DNA from: Eutreptiella sp. 'Long Island Sound 2002'
Taxonomy: Eukaryota > Euglenozoa > Euglenophyceae > Eutreptiales > Eutreptiaceae
Assembly: GCA_964036045.1 (NCBI GenBank)
Contig: OZ038390.1
Coordinates: forward strand, 42,532,718 to 42,596,717
Reading direction: 5' to 3'
Length of the DNA: 64,000 bases
The notes under the pieces were generated by a model. That model searched no databases, was not told the origin of the DNA, and saw only the letters and a list, made by a program, of their open reading frames with translations. Shown here one piece after another: positions 51,301-63,996 of the stretch. The position numbers and the translations under genes were made by a program. Numbering within the stretch: position 1 is the first letter of the stretch; every line of letters begins with the position of its first letter.

Positions 51301-52138
51301 TCCTGCTTTCCATGCGGGTTGGATCTTGATGGCGAATGCTGGGTGCCTTTCCACAGCTGCAGGGAGCGGGCTTCATCCTTGCTGTCTTGGGTGACGGCCT
51401 TCTAGAGCCTGTTGAGCTTGCTGCAGCACTGTGCAGCACCCAGTGGGAGGAGGCAAGATGGCATGATTGGACAATCTAATAGCTTTCTACCCAAAATCCC
51501 CTGTTTTGTGTACCACAAAGAAACCCAAAATGTACCAAAAAACCCTCCAACTCTTACGGAAAAAAATCCAGTTCTTACTCACCCCCGCCCCCAAATGTCC
51601 TGAAACACCCTGACTGGCCACCTTGGCTGTCTGCACCAGCAATGTCTGCTGTGTGCTTGTACTGTGGACAGATGCCCAGCTGGCCCTAGCCTGAGGTACA
51701 AGGCATAGCATATGCAATAGCAGACATACTGTCGTACTTCAACAACCATTCATTGGAGATGCATTTGAAGCTGATAGGTCCAAATCCAAGTTCACGTGCC
51801 TCCTCCAAAGCACGGAATACAAGCCCCTCCCTGTGCAGAGACATGCCGCGGTGCTCCAGATGCAAAGAGGGTCACATGCAATACTGCCCGTACTCACAAG
51901 TACTATTGAGAAGTCCATGTCCAAGGACATGCATTTGTGTGTACCACTGACTATTGCACACAACGTCATCTACGTCATCTACTGCATCTACCGCGTTGCA
52001 TGTATAACCTATGCAGCGCGCTCGGTGTCCCCACTGCCTCACTCATGCAACCGGCACATTGACGGGCGACACCAACTTACTACATGTGTGGTTCGGCTTT
52101 TGCGCCAAGAAAACCATCTGACTAACACCCACACCATC
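48304..52138. other. No gene recognised
   Basis: Mixed intergenic DNA. A direct repeat GGAGCGGCCC(G/A)CGG...CCACCCCCT lies at about 49660-49697 and 50424-50461. T-rich GGTTTTGG-type low-complexity sequence covers about 50155-50260. No ORF has recognisable features. Confidence 0.5.
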
Positions 52139-53080
52139 CATTTTTGACCCATGTTTGGTCCCAAAAAGGCCCCTTTTCAACGCATTTTGGGATTTTCCAT
52201 GGGTCAAAACGCGTCACCACGGGCTCAAAATGGGCCAAAAAACATTTGTTTGAGCATCCCGAGTGGTCCAGGATGACTTTTGGAAGAATGTATTTTTGAC
52301 CCATTTTTGACCCATGTTCGGTCCCAAAGCGGCCCATTTTCAAGGCATTTTGGCCTTTTCCATGGGCCAAAACGCGTCACCACGTGCTCAAAATGTGCTA
52401 AAAAACACTTGTTGGAGCATCCTGAGTGGTCCCAGATCAATCTTGGAAAAATGCATTTTTGACGCATTTTTGGTCCAAAAACGCCCCGTTTTCAAGGGAT
52501 TTTGGGATTTTCCATGGGCCAAAATGCGTCACCACGGGCTCAAAATGGGCTAAAAACACTTGTTTGAGCATGCGAAGTGGTCCAGGATCACTTTTGGAAA
52601 AATGCATTTTTGACCCATTTTTGACCCATGTTTCGCCCCAAAACGGCCCATTTGCAACGAATTTTGGGATTTTCCATGGGCCACAATGCGTCACCACGGG
52701 CTCAAAATGGGCTAAAAACATTTGTTCGAGCATGCGAAGTGGTCCAGGATCAATTTTGGAAGAATGCGTTTTTGACCCATGTTTGGTCCAAAAATGGCCC
52801 ATTTTCAAGGCATTTTGGGGTTTTCCATGGCCCAAAAACGCGTCACCATGGTCTCAAAATGGGCTGAAAACACTTGTTCGAGCATGCCAAATGGTCTAGC
52901 ATCACTTTTCTAGAAACACCCGTTTGACCCATTTTTGACCCATTTTTGGTCCCAAAGCAGCCCATTTTCAAGGCATTTTGGGATTTTCCATGGGCCAAAA
53001 CGCGTCACCACGGGCTCAAAACGGGCTAAAAACACTTGTTTGAGCATCCCAAGTGGTCTTGGAACAACTTTGGAAAAAAT
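52139..53080 (+). repeat. Tandem array with alternating unit length
   Basis: The conserved core starts at 52201, 52364, 52516, 52678, 52829 and 52992, giving spacings 163, 152, 162, 151 and 163. The roughly 11-bp difference comes from one or two TTTTTGACCCA blocks per unit, so the true period is a two-unit repeat of about 314 bp. Confidence 0.85.
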
Positions 53081-53657
53081 GATTTCTTTTCGCCCCGGGA
53101 ACCTGGTTGACCCAACGTTGGCCCCCACCGTGCGCGGTCTGTGCTGCCCTCTAGCTCCACCAAGTGACTACTAGTACGGGGGTATAGACCTTTTAGTGGG
53201 CAATGCCGAGGGTTGGAAACCACAAAAAGTGTGGGGTTGCGGGTGGAATAGGTGCCCTCAAATGTCTAATTTCAGCCACGTAGCCCAAGATACGGCCCGT
53301 TCTTGGTTTTGGGGCAATTTGACACAAACAACGCACATTTAGGCCATTTTTGGGCCGTTCCTCGGACACATCGTGGAGCTAGAGGGCAACAATGGGCTCT
53401 TTGTCACCGGGCAATTGAGGTGCGCGTGGAGTGTAGCAACTGCTTCCCTTCGAGTGGGTTTGGAGGCCGTTTGGGGCGAAAAAAGGGCTGTTTTGGGGCA
53501 CAAGATGCGCAGTTTTGGGAGTGTACCTGACGACTTGGCCCCCCCCGCCGTGGGGCTCCACGGGTGAGTTTTTGGCTCAGAACTTGGATTTGGCAAGGGC
53601 ACCACAGAGTAGAGCCCGGAGCGATGAGGCGAAGCAATAGCCAAAACGGAAAGCAGA

Positions 53658-53722
53658 AGTGCTTGCTTGCTTGCTTGTTGCTTGCTTGCTTGTTGCTTGC
53701 TTGCTTGCTGCTTGTTTGCTAG
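53658..53722 (+). repeat. CTTG/TTGC microsatellite
   Basis: GCTTGCTTGCTTGTTGC repeated. The inverted copy (AACAAGCAACAAGCAAGC) lies at 62791-62828 in the second element copy, so it belongs to the element. Confidence 0.8.
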
Positions 53723-53859
53723 ATTTAAGGGGAGAGGGGTGTAATAATATATGGCCACCTCACTGCTCCATGCCGAGTGCCACGCGTGTCTTGGTAGTAG
53801 CCTTTGCAATGGGTGTAGATGAGCTACAGCTCCACGGAGTGGCATTGGAGAGTGTCTCG

Positions 53860-54235
53860 CCCCCAAAGACTGGTTTTGGTTTGAAACGCACAGCCCTGCC
53901 TTGCCCTGCAACCACAAACTGACTATTTGACTTCACTTTTGCTGACGCCCCCTGTGGGGTACGAGAAGGCAGCACACTGCCAAGGCCTGTGCCGACTGGT
54001 TCAAGGGGTGGCTGTTGGTCTGCAGCGCCTCAGAGACATACGTACATGAACATCAACAACAGAAGGGAGTACATTGTGCCCCCCCCCCCCTCCCTCCTTT
54101 GCCCCTCAAAACCTTAGTTTCCCCAGTAAACTTTGGTTTTGTTCTGAGACGCCAAGCCTTGCACTGCCCTGTCCTACAACCACAAAGAGACTCTCAAACT
54201 TCACTTTTGCTGGTGCCTCCGTGTGGGACCCCCCC
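53860..54235 (+). repeat. Diverged direct repeat, two units
   Basis: 53870-53965 and 54118-54235 share TTGGTTTTG..., GCCCTG(C/T)C..., ACAACCACAAA and (G)ACTTCACTTTTGCTG(A/G)(C/T)GCC. They form part of a family that also occurs near 58283-58412. Confidence 0.6.
54020..54140 (+). repeat. Repeat shared with 58283-58412
   Basis: Both copies hold AGACATAC(G/A)TACATGAAC(A/G)TCAA, AGAAGGGAGTACA(T/C)TGTG, a poly-C run and TTGCCCCTCAAAA. Same orientation, diverged; family unknown. Confidence 0.7.
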
Positions 54236-57200
54236 CCCTGGGGCTGCATACAACACATACTGTTCATGCGACATACATTATGTATAGGGCATGCGACAAC
54301 ACATTGGCCAGGTGCAGACATCACCCAACCAAGCCCTGCCCGACTTGTCCCTATCCCCCACAGCTCCCAAGGGCGGCAGTCGCACTGTCTCATCAAACAC
54401 CTGCTCTCCAGCAATGGCCTCCAGGACTACCTGCCAGGGCCCTCTTCCATCACAAGCATGGTTAAGGGGGTGAGCAGGGTTAATGTGGGATTGGATGAAC
54501 TTGAGGCTCGGCGCCAGCCTGTGCAGCACTTGCAGCTGCTGCCAGTGCAGCGTGCTCGCCCTGCCCCACATCACCTCTGACAAAGCCCCCATATTGTCCA
54601 AATAAATGCTAGCCACCATAAACCCCCCGGTACGAGTCGTCATTAGCTAAGAGTGAACGCCACCCACAGCAAGGTATGTCTTGGATGGGGAAGGACATTC
54701 GCCTAGAGTCCCCACGCATTGCACTGCGCCCCTCGGCAGTCTTGGCAATGGTCCTAGCTTTGTGCCCCTCCGGCGCCTGTTGGGCAAGATCCATTGGCTT
54801 GGTCGCCCGGGGAACATGGGTGGATGCTTTACGGCAGGGCCGCGGGCATGGCTTGTGCATGGCCCCCCGTGGGCTTGAATGATCCGCCCCCAAGATCATA
54901 CGTGGCCTGCTTGAGGCTATAGCACTGGTGAGCAGGGGATGGGAGCCCATGTAGCACCGGTTGGACCTGTCCCTGCATTTTTCTCACCGGTTGGACTTGT
55001 CCCCTGCATTTTTCTGGCAGCTTAGTGGTCCGCACCCCCCCCCCCCCCCGGTCATGCGCAAGGGCCGCCAAGGCCTCCAAGGATGGTAACTTAAATGGCC
55101 TAGCTTTACGTCTGCAGGCCGCAATACAACACTGCATGGCCACTATGAGCGCACATTTGTGCTGTGACTTGTATTTGATGACCATGGGGTGCCCTTCTGT
55201 GAGCTCAACCAGGCCTTTGTGGCATAGGGTAACCAACATAGCCCTGAGCTGAGGGCACATCGACTGTGGCGTGGGGGGGGGGGGGGGGGCACACTAACTT
55301 GCTTGTTGGAACTCAAGGTCAGCCTACTCCCCCGAACATCCTCAAGCACTTCGACATTACCCGCCGGGCCAAGGCCCCGTGCCGCTTGTTCCTCCGACAC
55401 ATCCCAGGCCCCGCCAAGTTGCCGGCTTGAACGGAGGGGCTGTGGTAGGCAATTCAGGTACCTTCCGGCCAAATATGCTTTGGGAGGGGATGGATGCATG
55501 GGGCTTTTTTTTTTGGGGGGGGGGGTTCCCCAATTGTTGCGTGATCTACGTTTCATGAGAATCCTCGTAGCAGCCCTCTGCCAATTTTGGGCATTTTGAA
55601 CATCCGCAGGAGGAGCGCGGAGAAGAAGATCTCATGTTGTTGGGCATGCTGTTGGGCAAAATGAACCTCTTGTGGGTTGTTGGCCTATTGGTGCCATGGA
55701 GTGAGTGATTGCTTAGCAACGTGAAGAAAATATGCAGGCCATGGTCTCGAAAAAGATATGGAGCTTGCTGCCGGGTGTGTGGGGGGGGGGGGGGGGCGTT
55801 GTCATGGGTCGGACTGGCGTGCAGGGCCTCGTGTACCCAGTGCTCTGCCGGCCCAGTGGCCCCGCGCCAGCCGCCGAGCTCCAGCACCTCTACAACGGGA
55901 TACTGCTGCGGTAAGTTGGGTGCGGTTGCGCGGCTTGGGCGGCGGCCAGGGCGCTGTTCAGGGGGGCCCATAGCCAAGTGGTGCGTTCGGGGTTTGGGGT
56001 CCGGTGTGGGCGTCAGTGAGCATTGCGCAGGGGCCGCGCTGGTGTAGGCAGGGCAGCTGGTTGTATTTGGGTTTCCAGCACATGTGGCTGTTCTGTAGGG
56101 CGATAACTGTTGTGTAGCCCGTTTGCGGCCCACCAACCACTGCTCCGTCTGGCGTCAGGCTTACAATGTATTGCTAAGGGGTACCGTCTGCATTGAGGCC
56201 AATAGACTGCCCATCACGCTGAAAGATCCCCAACCCACCACTACATATTTTGGCTGCACGAAGGTTCCCCCTTCGGCTTCTCTCCTCTCATTTCTATGGT
56301 AGCTTCTCCGCGGGTGAGATGCTCGAGGGCCACGGCAAAAAAAACAAGGGTATGCAATATCAAGACGCTGCAGCTGGCAGCTTTTTGATTTTCCTGCCCC
56401 AAATGCTTGTGTGTGAGTCATGCAAGCAAATGCGCGTTCAAAACATGCTTCATGTACGGAAGTGTTTGAGTGTGTACCCCCAAATCCCGAGCACATTGTA
56501 CATCTATTGCAAGCAGTCTTTAGTTCAGAGTGTTGCACCACATGGCAGTATCCAATGGCAAGCCACTGGCGATTCAGCCTAAGGCAATTCAATTTGCCTA
56601 CCCTGGACGTGGGGCCCTGACTTTGGAATGTGGAATTTTGGACAGCTAGACCCCTTTCCCCTTGTTACCAGCCCGCGGCAACATGTTTTGATAGTGACAA
56701 GGTGACAAGGGTTTCCCCATCCCGAGGTTGGACATCCACTACTATGTTGTGCAGGACTGCCTCCAACATTCCCAAGTCCGGGTTGCTTTTTGGCCTGGTC
56801 CTGTCCGGCGTGTCCAAGCACCACTTTAGCGCTTCGGCCCACCACACCTAGATGAGGGCCACTACTGCCACCACTGCCACCTGCAGCTTGTCGGGCATCC
56901 ACTCCGCTACCCGCTGTAGGTGATTGCTCCACGCAACGCTGCACATGGCGCACCGGGCCCCTCCCCCCGGGTTGTAGTCTCACTGCGGCTCCCGGGGATT
57001 GGGTTCCTCTGCCGGCTGTAGCAGACTCTAACCCCCGGGGGGGGGGGGGGGTTGCAGGGGCCCAGTGCGCTCGGGCCGATTGCCCCCTTCGGCGTCGAGC
57101 CCGCGCCGGCCCGCGCCAAGGTGGTAGCACACAAGAATGGGGCAGTGCATTGTCGGCCGAGGAGCCCAGTATAATGCTGTCACGCTCGTTGGGCTGGTGC

Positions 57201-58282
57201 ACCACGGCCGCCTCCAATGGGTCATCATGGCCAGGGCCAACATGGGGTATCGGCGCTGCAAACAGCGGCACATCCATGCCGAACGTGCCCATGGGCCACA
57301 ACTCATACACGTGGATTGGGCGGAAGCATACGCCCCGCCCTCCCATTAGGCTAGGGCGCATCGTCGGGGAGGGCGAAGTGCCCTGCTAGCGAAGGGTGGC
57401 ATAGGATCACGCCTCGAGCTCAGACGTCCGTCGCTTCTGTATTGCGATTGTGCGCATGGCCACCGCGAGGGCAACCATAGCCGCCGCCCCCATGCGGCGC
57501 AAGCCATGTTATGCGTACCCCTTGTAGGGTGTGCAGTCAAGCATGCAGCGCAGGGTGTACTGTAGCGATCCAGGGCCCAAAAGCGACACATGCGGGGGCT
57601 TGAGCTTAACCCGTTTGCTCTGCAGCAGCACCTTTCTCCATTCTTCCCCGCCCCCCCCAATCGGAGCGCCACCCAGTCGTTCGCGCACTTGTTGTCATAA
57701 ATGGCCGCCTTGAATCTATGCTCCAGGGCGGAGCCCCGTATGTTGGTCCTCTCTCCAACGCGCAAGCAGTGAACGGTGGATCGTACCATGAGGCTGATTG
57801 CCACCAGCCCCCGCAAGGTAGCCCCCAAGGTAACCAAGGTGGCAATCCAAAGCCCCCTTTACAGGTCAACCTTGCAGCCTGTCGTGTGCTCATACATTGC
57901 GACCAGAAGCAGGGACTCATGCTCTGGCATACCCGGGGCTGCCTACTTCGCCAGTTGTGAGAGACCGTCGTCAGACAGCCCCTCGGCCTTGCAGGCACTC
58001 ATGAAATCCACAGTGGCCCGGGCCTTGTCCTTGGGGCTCAGAAAGGCGAGCACTCTAGCCGCCGCCCCTTGCTTCCACTGGGCCCATGCTCTGGCCGCCG
58101 CCCGTTGCTTGCACCGGGCCCATGCCACGTACCCCGCATCGCCGCCACTTGATCCATATCCAATGGGATCTTCAAAGGCACATAGTGCATGCTTCGGCGG
58201 AGACTCCTCACACATGGCTGATCCCGATGGTCAGGATTGCTTGAGAAGCAGAACGGGCAACTATAGACCGCTGTTGGTTTGC
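54236..58282. other. No gene recognised; several G or C homopolymers
   Basis: Poly-C or poly-G tracts lie at 55035-55049 (15), 55273-55289 (17), 55515-55525 (11, next to T10), 55781-55796 (16) and 57037-57051 (15). The ORFs here are short and lack domain features. Confidence 0.5.
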
Positions 58283-58412
58283 AGCCCCCTCAAAGACATA
58301 CATACATGAACGTCAAGTCTGCATGGGGAGAAGGGAGTACACTGTGCCCCCCCCCCGCCCCCCTCCCTTGCCCCTCAAAATCTCAGTTTCTCTAGTAAAT
58401 TTCGGGTTTGGT
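58283..58412 (+). repeat. Second copy of the 54020-54140 repeat
   Basis: See the entry at 54020. The poly-C run is at 58347-58356. Confidence 0.7.
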
Positions 58413-59075
58413 GATATGGCGGTCTTGGTGGGGATGCGGCAGCTCGACGTGTCGCAAGATGATGCATTGCTAGGTGAGTGCATGACAGTGCTCGTGCTCT
58501 TGCAACAGATGGAGACATGCACGGCAAAGCAGGTCCGATTTGCTTTGGACCCCCTACATCTGATGCCCGTAGTAGAAGCTCAAGCTAGGAGAGACATCGT
58601 GGTCTTGGTGGTGGGCGGATGTCTGCAGCCCGCGGTAGTGGGTGTCGTTGCGGCGATGCTGTAGGACTACGATTGGCGGGCACTATCCGAGGGCCCCTCG
58701 CCGAGGATGACATTTTGGTGGACCCGGCACCCGAACTGTCTCGGGGGTGCCATGTGCCGCTCAGGGCCATTCACGCGGAGTGGTTGGAGTTCTTTGCTCC
58801 ACGACATGCGTGACGTATGCTTGGTGGGCATGGACCAACCATCACACCCCACACTTGAGCTGCACATGCTTCTGTGGTGGGCGGTCTTGAGCTTTGGTTC
58901 GTCGATCCTCAGCCTTTGGAGAGTCTCAATGAGCGTGCGGCTGTTCGTTCGTGGTGGGAGGTGAGTGGTGGTGGCATCCGAGGGGGTAGCTTATGGGTGA
59001 CAAATACGGCACTTGGGACACCGTTGGACAACCACAGCATGGAGAAGGGAGCACGCATGGTACACATGAGGGAGA

Positions 59076-59097
59076 TGTGTGTGTGTGTGTGTGTGTG
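59076..59097 (+). repeat. GT microsatellite
   Basis: About eleven GT units in a row. Confidence 0.9.
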
Positions 59098-62000
59098 AAC
59101 TAGGGTGTGCTCTGCTGCTCTTACGGCTTGAGTGGATGCACGATGATGGCCAACATGATGTGACATGTCACGTGAGCATGATACTGCGCAAAATCGCAGC
59201 TGTCGGTGTAGCACAGGCAGCATTGCATGCAGTGTTGTGCGCTGCCTTGGGTTGCCACATACTACAGTGCACTGCCACGGGACCGGTATCCCCCTAGCAC
59301 TGGGGTCTATAGCGGTAGTATGGCTAGGGTGGGCATGCGCTATATGTACGGTGGGATACCCCGCCGACGATATTGCGCTGATATATGATGGACATCTTGC
59401 CCATCCTATCCACATGCTCAAAGCCCTGAGACGGTGTGGAGCCCGCCAAGGGCGGGTGGTGATCCCTCTCCCAAGGGACGTGCAAGGACCATGGAAGCTT
59501 TAAGGGAAGCGATAGTTGGTTGCGGGAGGAGTACCAAGGTGTCCCCTTGACCCCGGGAACAAACCAGCGGAAGTATCGGGGCGTCCCTTGGCCCCAAAAT
59601 CAACCCAAGGAGGTACATCCCCCTGGCTCTAGGGGTATCGGGGTATCTCATGGCCCCACAAGCAACCCGCACACCGGGGTGTCCCTCTGACCGTTGGGGA
59701 GAGCCATTGGGAACCCGACGCCCCCCCCCCCTGCTCCTGTTTTGTGGAGGCACACATCCACAAAACACAACCAAGTGCGGGAAACAGGAAGTGCCATTAG
59801 CTAACCTACTCCGCCCTTTACACCCCCACACCCCGCCCACCCACCCACCCACCCGCCTCTTTGCTACCAACATAGCAGACACCCATGGGCAGCTACAAAG
59901 CAAAACTACCTGGCAACGGGTAGACAGTGTAAACCCCCCCCCCCCCGACCTATAGCCCTCCCGGGGGTTATAGTATTCTTGATGAATGCCCGAGCCGATG
60001 GGGGGTGTTATAGGTGGTGGTGGGGGGTTATAAGTCAGCCGTTTGTCCAATTTTGCGGTAGGCGCTTCGCGCCATCTGTTGTTTGTTCTGTGTTTTCAGT
60101 TTCTGCTCATTTTCCCCCCATGGATACCAGCCTCCAGCAAAAAAGAAAAGGGTACGGCCCTCTTTGATGCAGATGTGGAAGAAGTAGCTGGCAGCAAAGT
60201 ATCCTGAAGTTGTGGCCCCCACGCCTTGCTGCTCCGTCCCTTGCTATAGGTCCACAGATGACTGAAAACAACGGAGGGGGGGTTATAGGGGGGGGGGGGG
60301 GTTATAGGTGGGGGGGGGCATTATAGGTGGTGGGGGGGGTTCAACTCAAGTGCTGGTCTTGACCCCCAACCCACACCCCATGTAACCCGAGTAACACCAG
60401 GTGTTGTGAAACATTCCCTGACCAAGACCAGCTGGGAGTATGAAATTGGGCATAACGCCTCTTGTGAGTATCCTTTGGGAAGACCCGAACCTCCAGGTTG
60501 TGAACCAGAGGGGGAATCATGTTGTTAGGATTGAAGGAATGACCAAGGGGCGAGTAGAGCAGACCTCGGAGCATTGGGATTCAACTGACTCTTTCCATCC
60601 GCAAGGCTCAACAGCTCCTCCAAAGAGTGTGCAAGGACCAACTCCTCGGCTACAACCGGCACCCAGCACAGTTCCAAAGTCTCTTCCACCAACGCTCTCG
60701 CCTCGCAGGAGTTGTAGAACTGCCGAGAAGTCGTGTTGTATACGTTGAAGAAGCAAATGGTATGCTGTTGTAGACGATACCTATGATCAAAAAGGACGAC
60801 ACTGAACTGCTGTTGCAAGGAACATGGGCTGTCTGCCGGACAAATACAACAACTCAATCCGGCGAAATGTGGGAGAGCCAAAATGCTCAAGCTTCTGAGT
60901 TCGGGTGTGCGCATAAAGGACAGTTTGAATTCGCTACAGCCCTCAGGTATCGACCCATCGACTCATTATGTTGGCTGCCTGTTGGCACACACCTGTTGGC
61001 TTGCAGGCCAGGCCCCAAGAGCTCTCCTTGCAATGCAATGTTTTGCAGGCCTGCAGCCCGGAGCTTTTGTTCAATACAGAGCGCCCTTGCAGTGCTGCAA
61101 ATAAGGTGACACAACGAAAGATAGCGCAGGCAGCAGCTGAACTGCCCCCTCATGCAAATGACCAGCACGCCGAATGCACACCAAACTGTGTTTCTGGTCC
61201 AAACAGGTGCTGCAAAACCCACACCGAGGACAGATAAAACAGGCCGACCACACCAGACTGAGGTGCGCCCTGTGTGCAGATGCTGCAAACATTCCAGAAC
61301 CCAAGCCAGTTGTCAATTTCACCACACAAAAATGCTAAGAATAAAAGCCCCCTCATATCAAAATCTCAGAAACGGCCCCGCCTACTTCTGAGACAGTGGT
61401 GCATTTCACTTACGGCATTATCCTCCTGAACAACATGGAAGCGAGGCAAACCCTTCTATGAAACACCAATCCCCCTTTCCATTTCCTGTGGGCCCGGTTG
61501 TCAGGTTATCAGAAAGGATGGCTTGCAACCGGTGTACGATGGGGTAAGCTGATACCTATTTGCTGGGTTGATAATCCTTGCCCTGACCTGATTCACCCAA
61601 GATGACTTTGTCAACATCCCAATGGACAAGCAAAACGAAGCAACGCAAATTGCACCTTGAATGAACATTATCATTGTCTGCCAACACATGATTGCGAGAG
61701 CAAACTCCAAACTGACCATCCACAAGATAACAAGTGAAAGAACTACCATCGACCTTTTCTGTAATGAAAAGCTTGATCCCTGTAGAAGCGGAAAAAGCCC
61801 AGTGTGGTTCTTGGTCAAGGTGAGTCAGCGGGTGCGCAGCTGCGCATGCAATGCAGTGTATGTGTGACCCAGGATCCGTGTGAATGTGAGTGTGTATGAC
61901 CTGAAGCTACACATTGCAACAACTTGCAGCCAGTCAACCACACAACCACACATCCGGTTTGGTTGGAGTGCGTAGTTGTTGCGGTGTATTTTATGCACAC

Positions 62001-62769
62001 AAGAGGTTGGAAAAGGTTAATAAAAGGCCTGAGAGAGGCCTGAGAGAGTAGTGCAAGGACACCAAATTGCATGGCAAAATTTGCAAGCAATAATAGGGAG
62101 CTTTTGCAAACATGTGTGTTTCTGCCTGATCTGGGGATGAAATGCATGCAATAGCGGGTGCCTATATTGAAGCGGGGTCCAGTCACACCACCCCTTGAAC
62201 CAAACCATCTCCACACAAGTTGATTGCTCCACGGATTACATTTACAGTGAAACTAGCAGGCTGTGGCTGCGGCAATTTTTTTGTTCCTTTATCAGAAGTC
62301 AATTCCTTATCGATTCCTGCAGTAATTTCCAAAATCTTCGTTTAAACGGCGCGGTAATCGTCTTTTTCTGCCAAACGTCACTGCTGCCGCTGCGATCTCC
62401 AGCGTGATCGGTGGAACCTTCAGGTCGATTTGTCATGGCCCAAAAAGCCCCAGTGTTCCCCGAAATATGTCCTTGGGGTCATAGCGCATCCACTGCCGTG
62501 AAAAGTGCCATCCCTCGGGGGGGGGGGGGGGGATGGATCCCGTGCCCCCTCCGGAAGTTGCTGTTGTTGGAATCGGGTTGGAACGAGGGCAACATGAGTG
62601 GCAAACCGTGGGTGAAATGGAAAACCCTTGATGCCTACTTTACGAATATACTTAGGTTTAAGGGATTCGGGAATGATGTCACAGAAAAACGGCGAGAACT
62701 GAAAAATCTCCCACTTTGCGTCGGAATGACCCCCCCCCCCCCCGCGGGTCAAACGCCCATATATCACTA
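59098..62769. other. No gene recognised; G-run and CCCA repeats
   Basis: A CCCA microsatellite lies near 59838-59856, poly-C at 59721-59731 and 59934-59946, and GGGTTATAGG-type repeats with poly-G at 60280-60345. Poly-G 62517-62532 and poly-C 62730-62743 follow. Minus ORF 60525-60914 (129 aa) has no feature I recognise. Confidence 0.5.
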
Positions 62770-63969
62770 CACCCCTCTCCCCTTAAATTTAGCTAACAAG
62801 CAACAAACAGGCAACAAGCAACAAGCAAGCACGTCACCGTTCTGTTTTGGCCATTGCCCCTTCCCATCGCCTCGGGCTTGACTCTACTTTAGCCATCCCA
62901 GAGCCTAGGTGGTGCCCTTGCCAAATCCAAGTTTTGAGCCAAAAACTCACCGGTGGCCGCCCGGGGCGGTGGCGCCAAGTCGGGAGGTGCCCTCCCAAAT
63001 CTGCGCAGTTTTGGGCCAAAAACAGCCATTTTTCGCCCAAAATAGCCCCCAAAACCCGGGCAAAACGCCCAAACGAAGGGAAACGGTGGCTACACTGCAT
63101 GTGAGGCTTGACTTCACCATGTCAAAGAGCCCTCTAGTGCCCTTCAACTCCACGATATGTCCGAGAAACGGCCCAAAAAGGCGCCAAAAAGCCCCAAAAT
63201 CTGCACAATGTGCACCAACACCCCGAAACCAAGCACGGGCCGTATCTTGGGCTACGTGGCTCAAAATCCGATTCCGAGGGCACCTAGTCCACCCGCTTGT
63301 GGTTTCCAAGCATCAGAATCGCCCAACGAGCCACCTAGACCCCCGTACCAGTGGTCACTTGGTGGAGCCGGAGGGCAGCCCGGCTTGCGCACAGTTGGGG
63401 CCAACGGTGGGTCCACTAGGGTCCCCGGGGCGAAAAAAATCAGTTTTTCCAAAGTTGTTCCTAGACCACTTGGGATGCTCAAACAAGTGTTTTTAGCCCA
63501 TTTTGAGCGCGTGGTGATGCGTTTTGGGCCATGAAAATCCCCAAAATGCCTAAAAGTGGGCCGTTTCAAGACCAAAAATGGGTCAAAAATGGGTCAAAAA
63601 CGCGCTTTTCCAAAAGTGATCCTGGACGATTTGGGATGCTCAAACAAGTGTTTTTAGCCCGTTTTGAGCGCGTGGTGACGCGTTTTGGCCCATGGAAAAT
63701 CCCAAAATGCCTTGAAAATGGGTTGTTTTTGGACCAAAAATGGATCAAAAACGCGTTTTTCCAAAAGTGATCCCGGACCATTTGGGATGCTCAAACAAGT
63801 GTTTTTAGCCCATTTTCAGCCCGTGGTGACGCATTTTGGCCCATGGAAAATCCCAAAATCCCGAAAATCCCGAGTTTAGCGCCTTCCACCACATGTATGC
63901 ACCACTTTGTGCCCTTCGCACGTACCTTAGAGCCGTGTGGTGGAGCCACCTAGAGTTGGGAGAGGGGTG
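62770..63969 (-). mobile_element. Complete inverted-repeat element (MITE-like), copy 2
   Basis: Exactly 1200 bp between 12-bp terminal inverted repeats, CACCCCTCTCCC (62770-62781) and its complement (63958-63969). Each is bordered by TA (62768-62769 and 63970-63971). A TA duplication fits Tc1/mariner/pogo-type transposition. Inside are an AACAAGCAA-type microsatellite, an intermediate part matching copy 1, and three tandem units (cores at 63511, 63672, 63823; spacing 161 and 151). It is noncoding, so any transposase is supplied in trans. Confidence 0.75.
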
Positions 63970-63980
63970 TAGATTGGAGG

Positions 63981-63996
63981 ATATATATATATATAT
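63981..63996 (+). repeat. AT microsatellite
   Basis: TATATATATATATATA just outside the right end of copy 2, inside a larger palindrome GGAGGATATAT...ATATCCTC at the window end. Confidence 0.9.

Larger units (their letters stand above)
52139..53741 (+). mobile_element. Inverted-repeat element copy 1 with tandem core
   Basis: Copy 1 holds six tandem units (52139-53080) containing GGGCCAAAACGCGTCACCACG-like cores, then about 560 bp of less repetitive sequence. A CTTG/TTGC run and the terminus GGGGAGAGGGGTG at 53741, followed by TA, close it. It is opposed in orientation to the complete copy at 62770-63969. The left end lacks the inverted repeat and is probably truncated. No protein is encoded. 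Confidence 0.7.

Noticed and set aside
60525-60914. 129-aa minus ORF as a host gene
   Set aside because: No recognisable domain or splice pattern; isolated in repeat-rich DNA. It cannot be supported from sequence alone.
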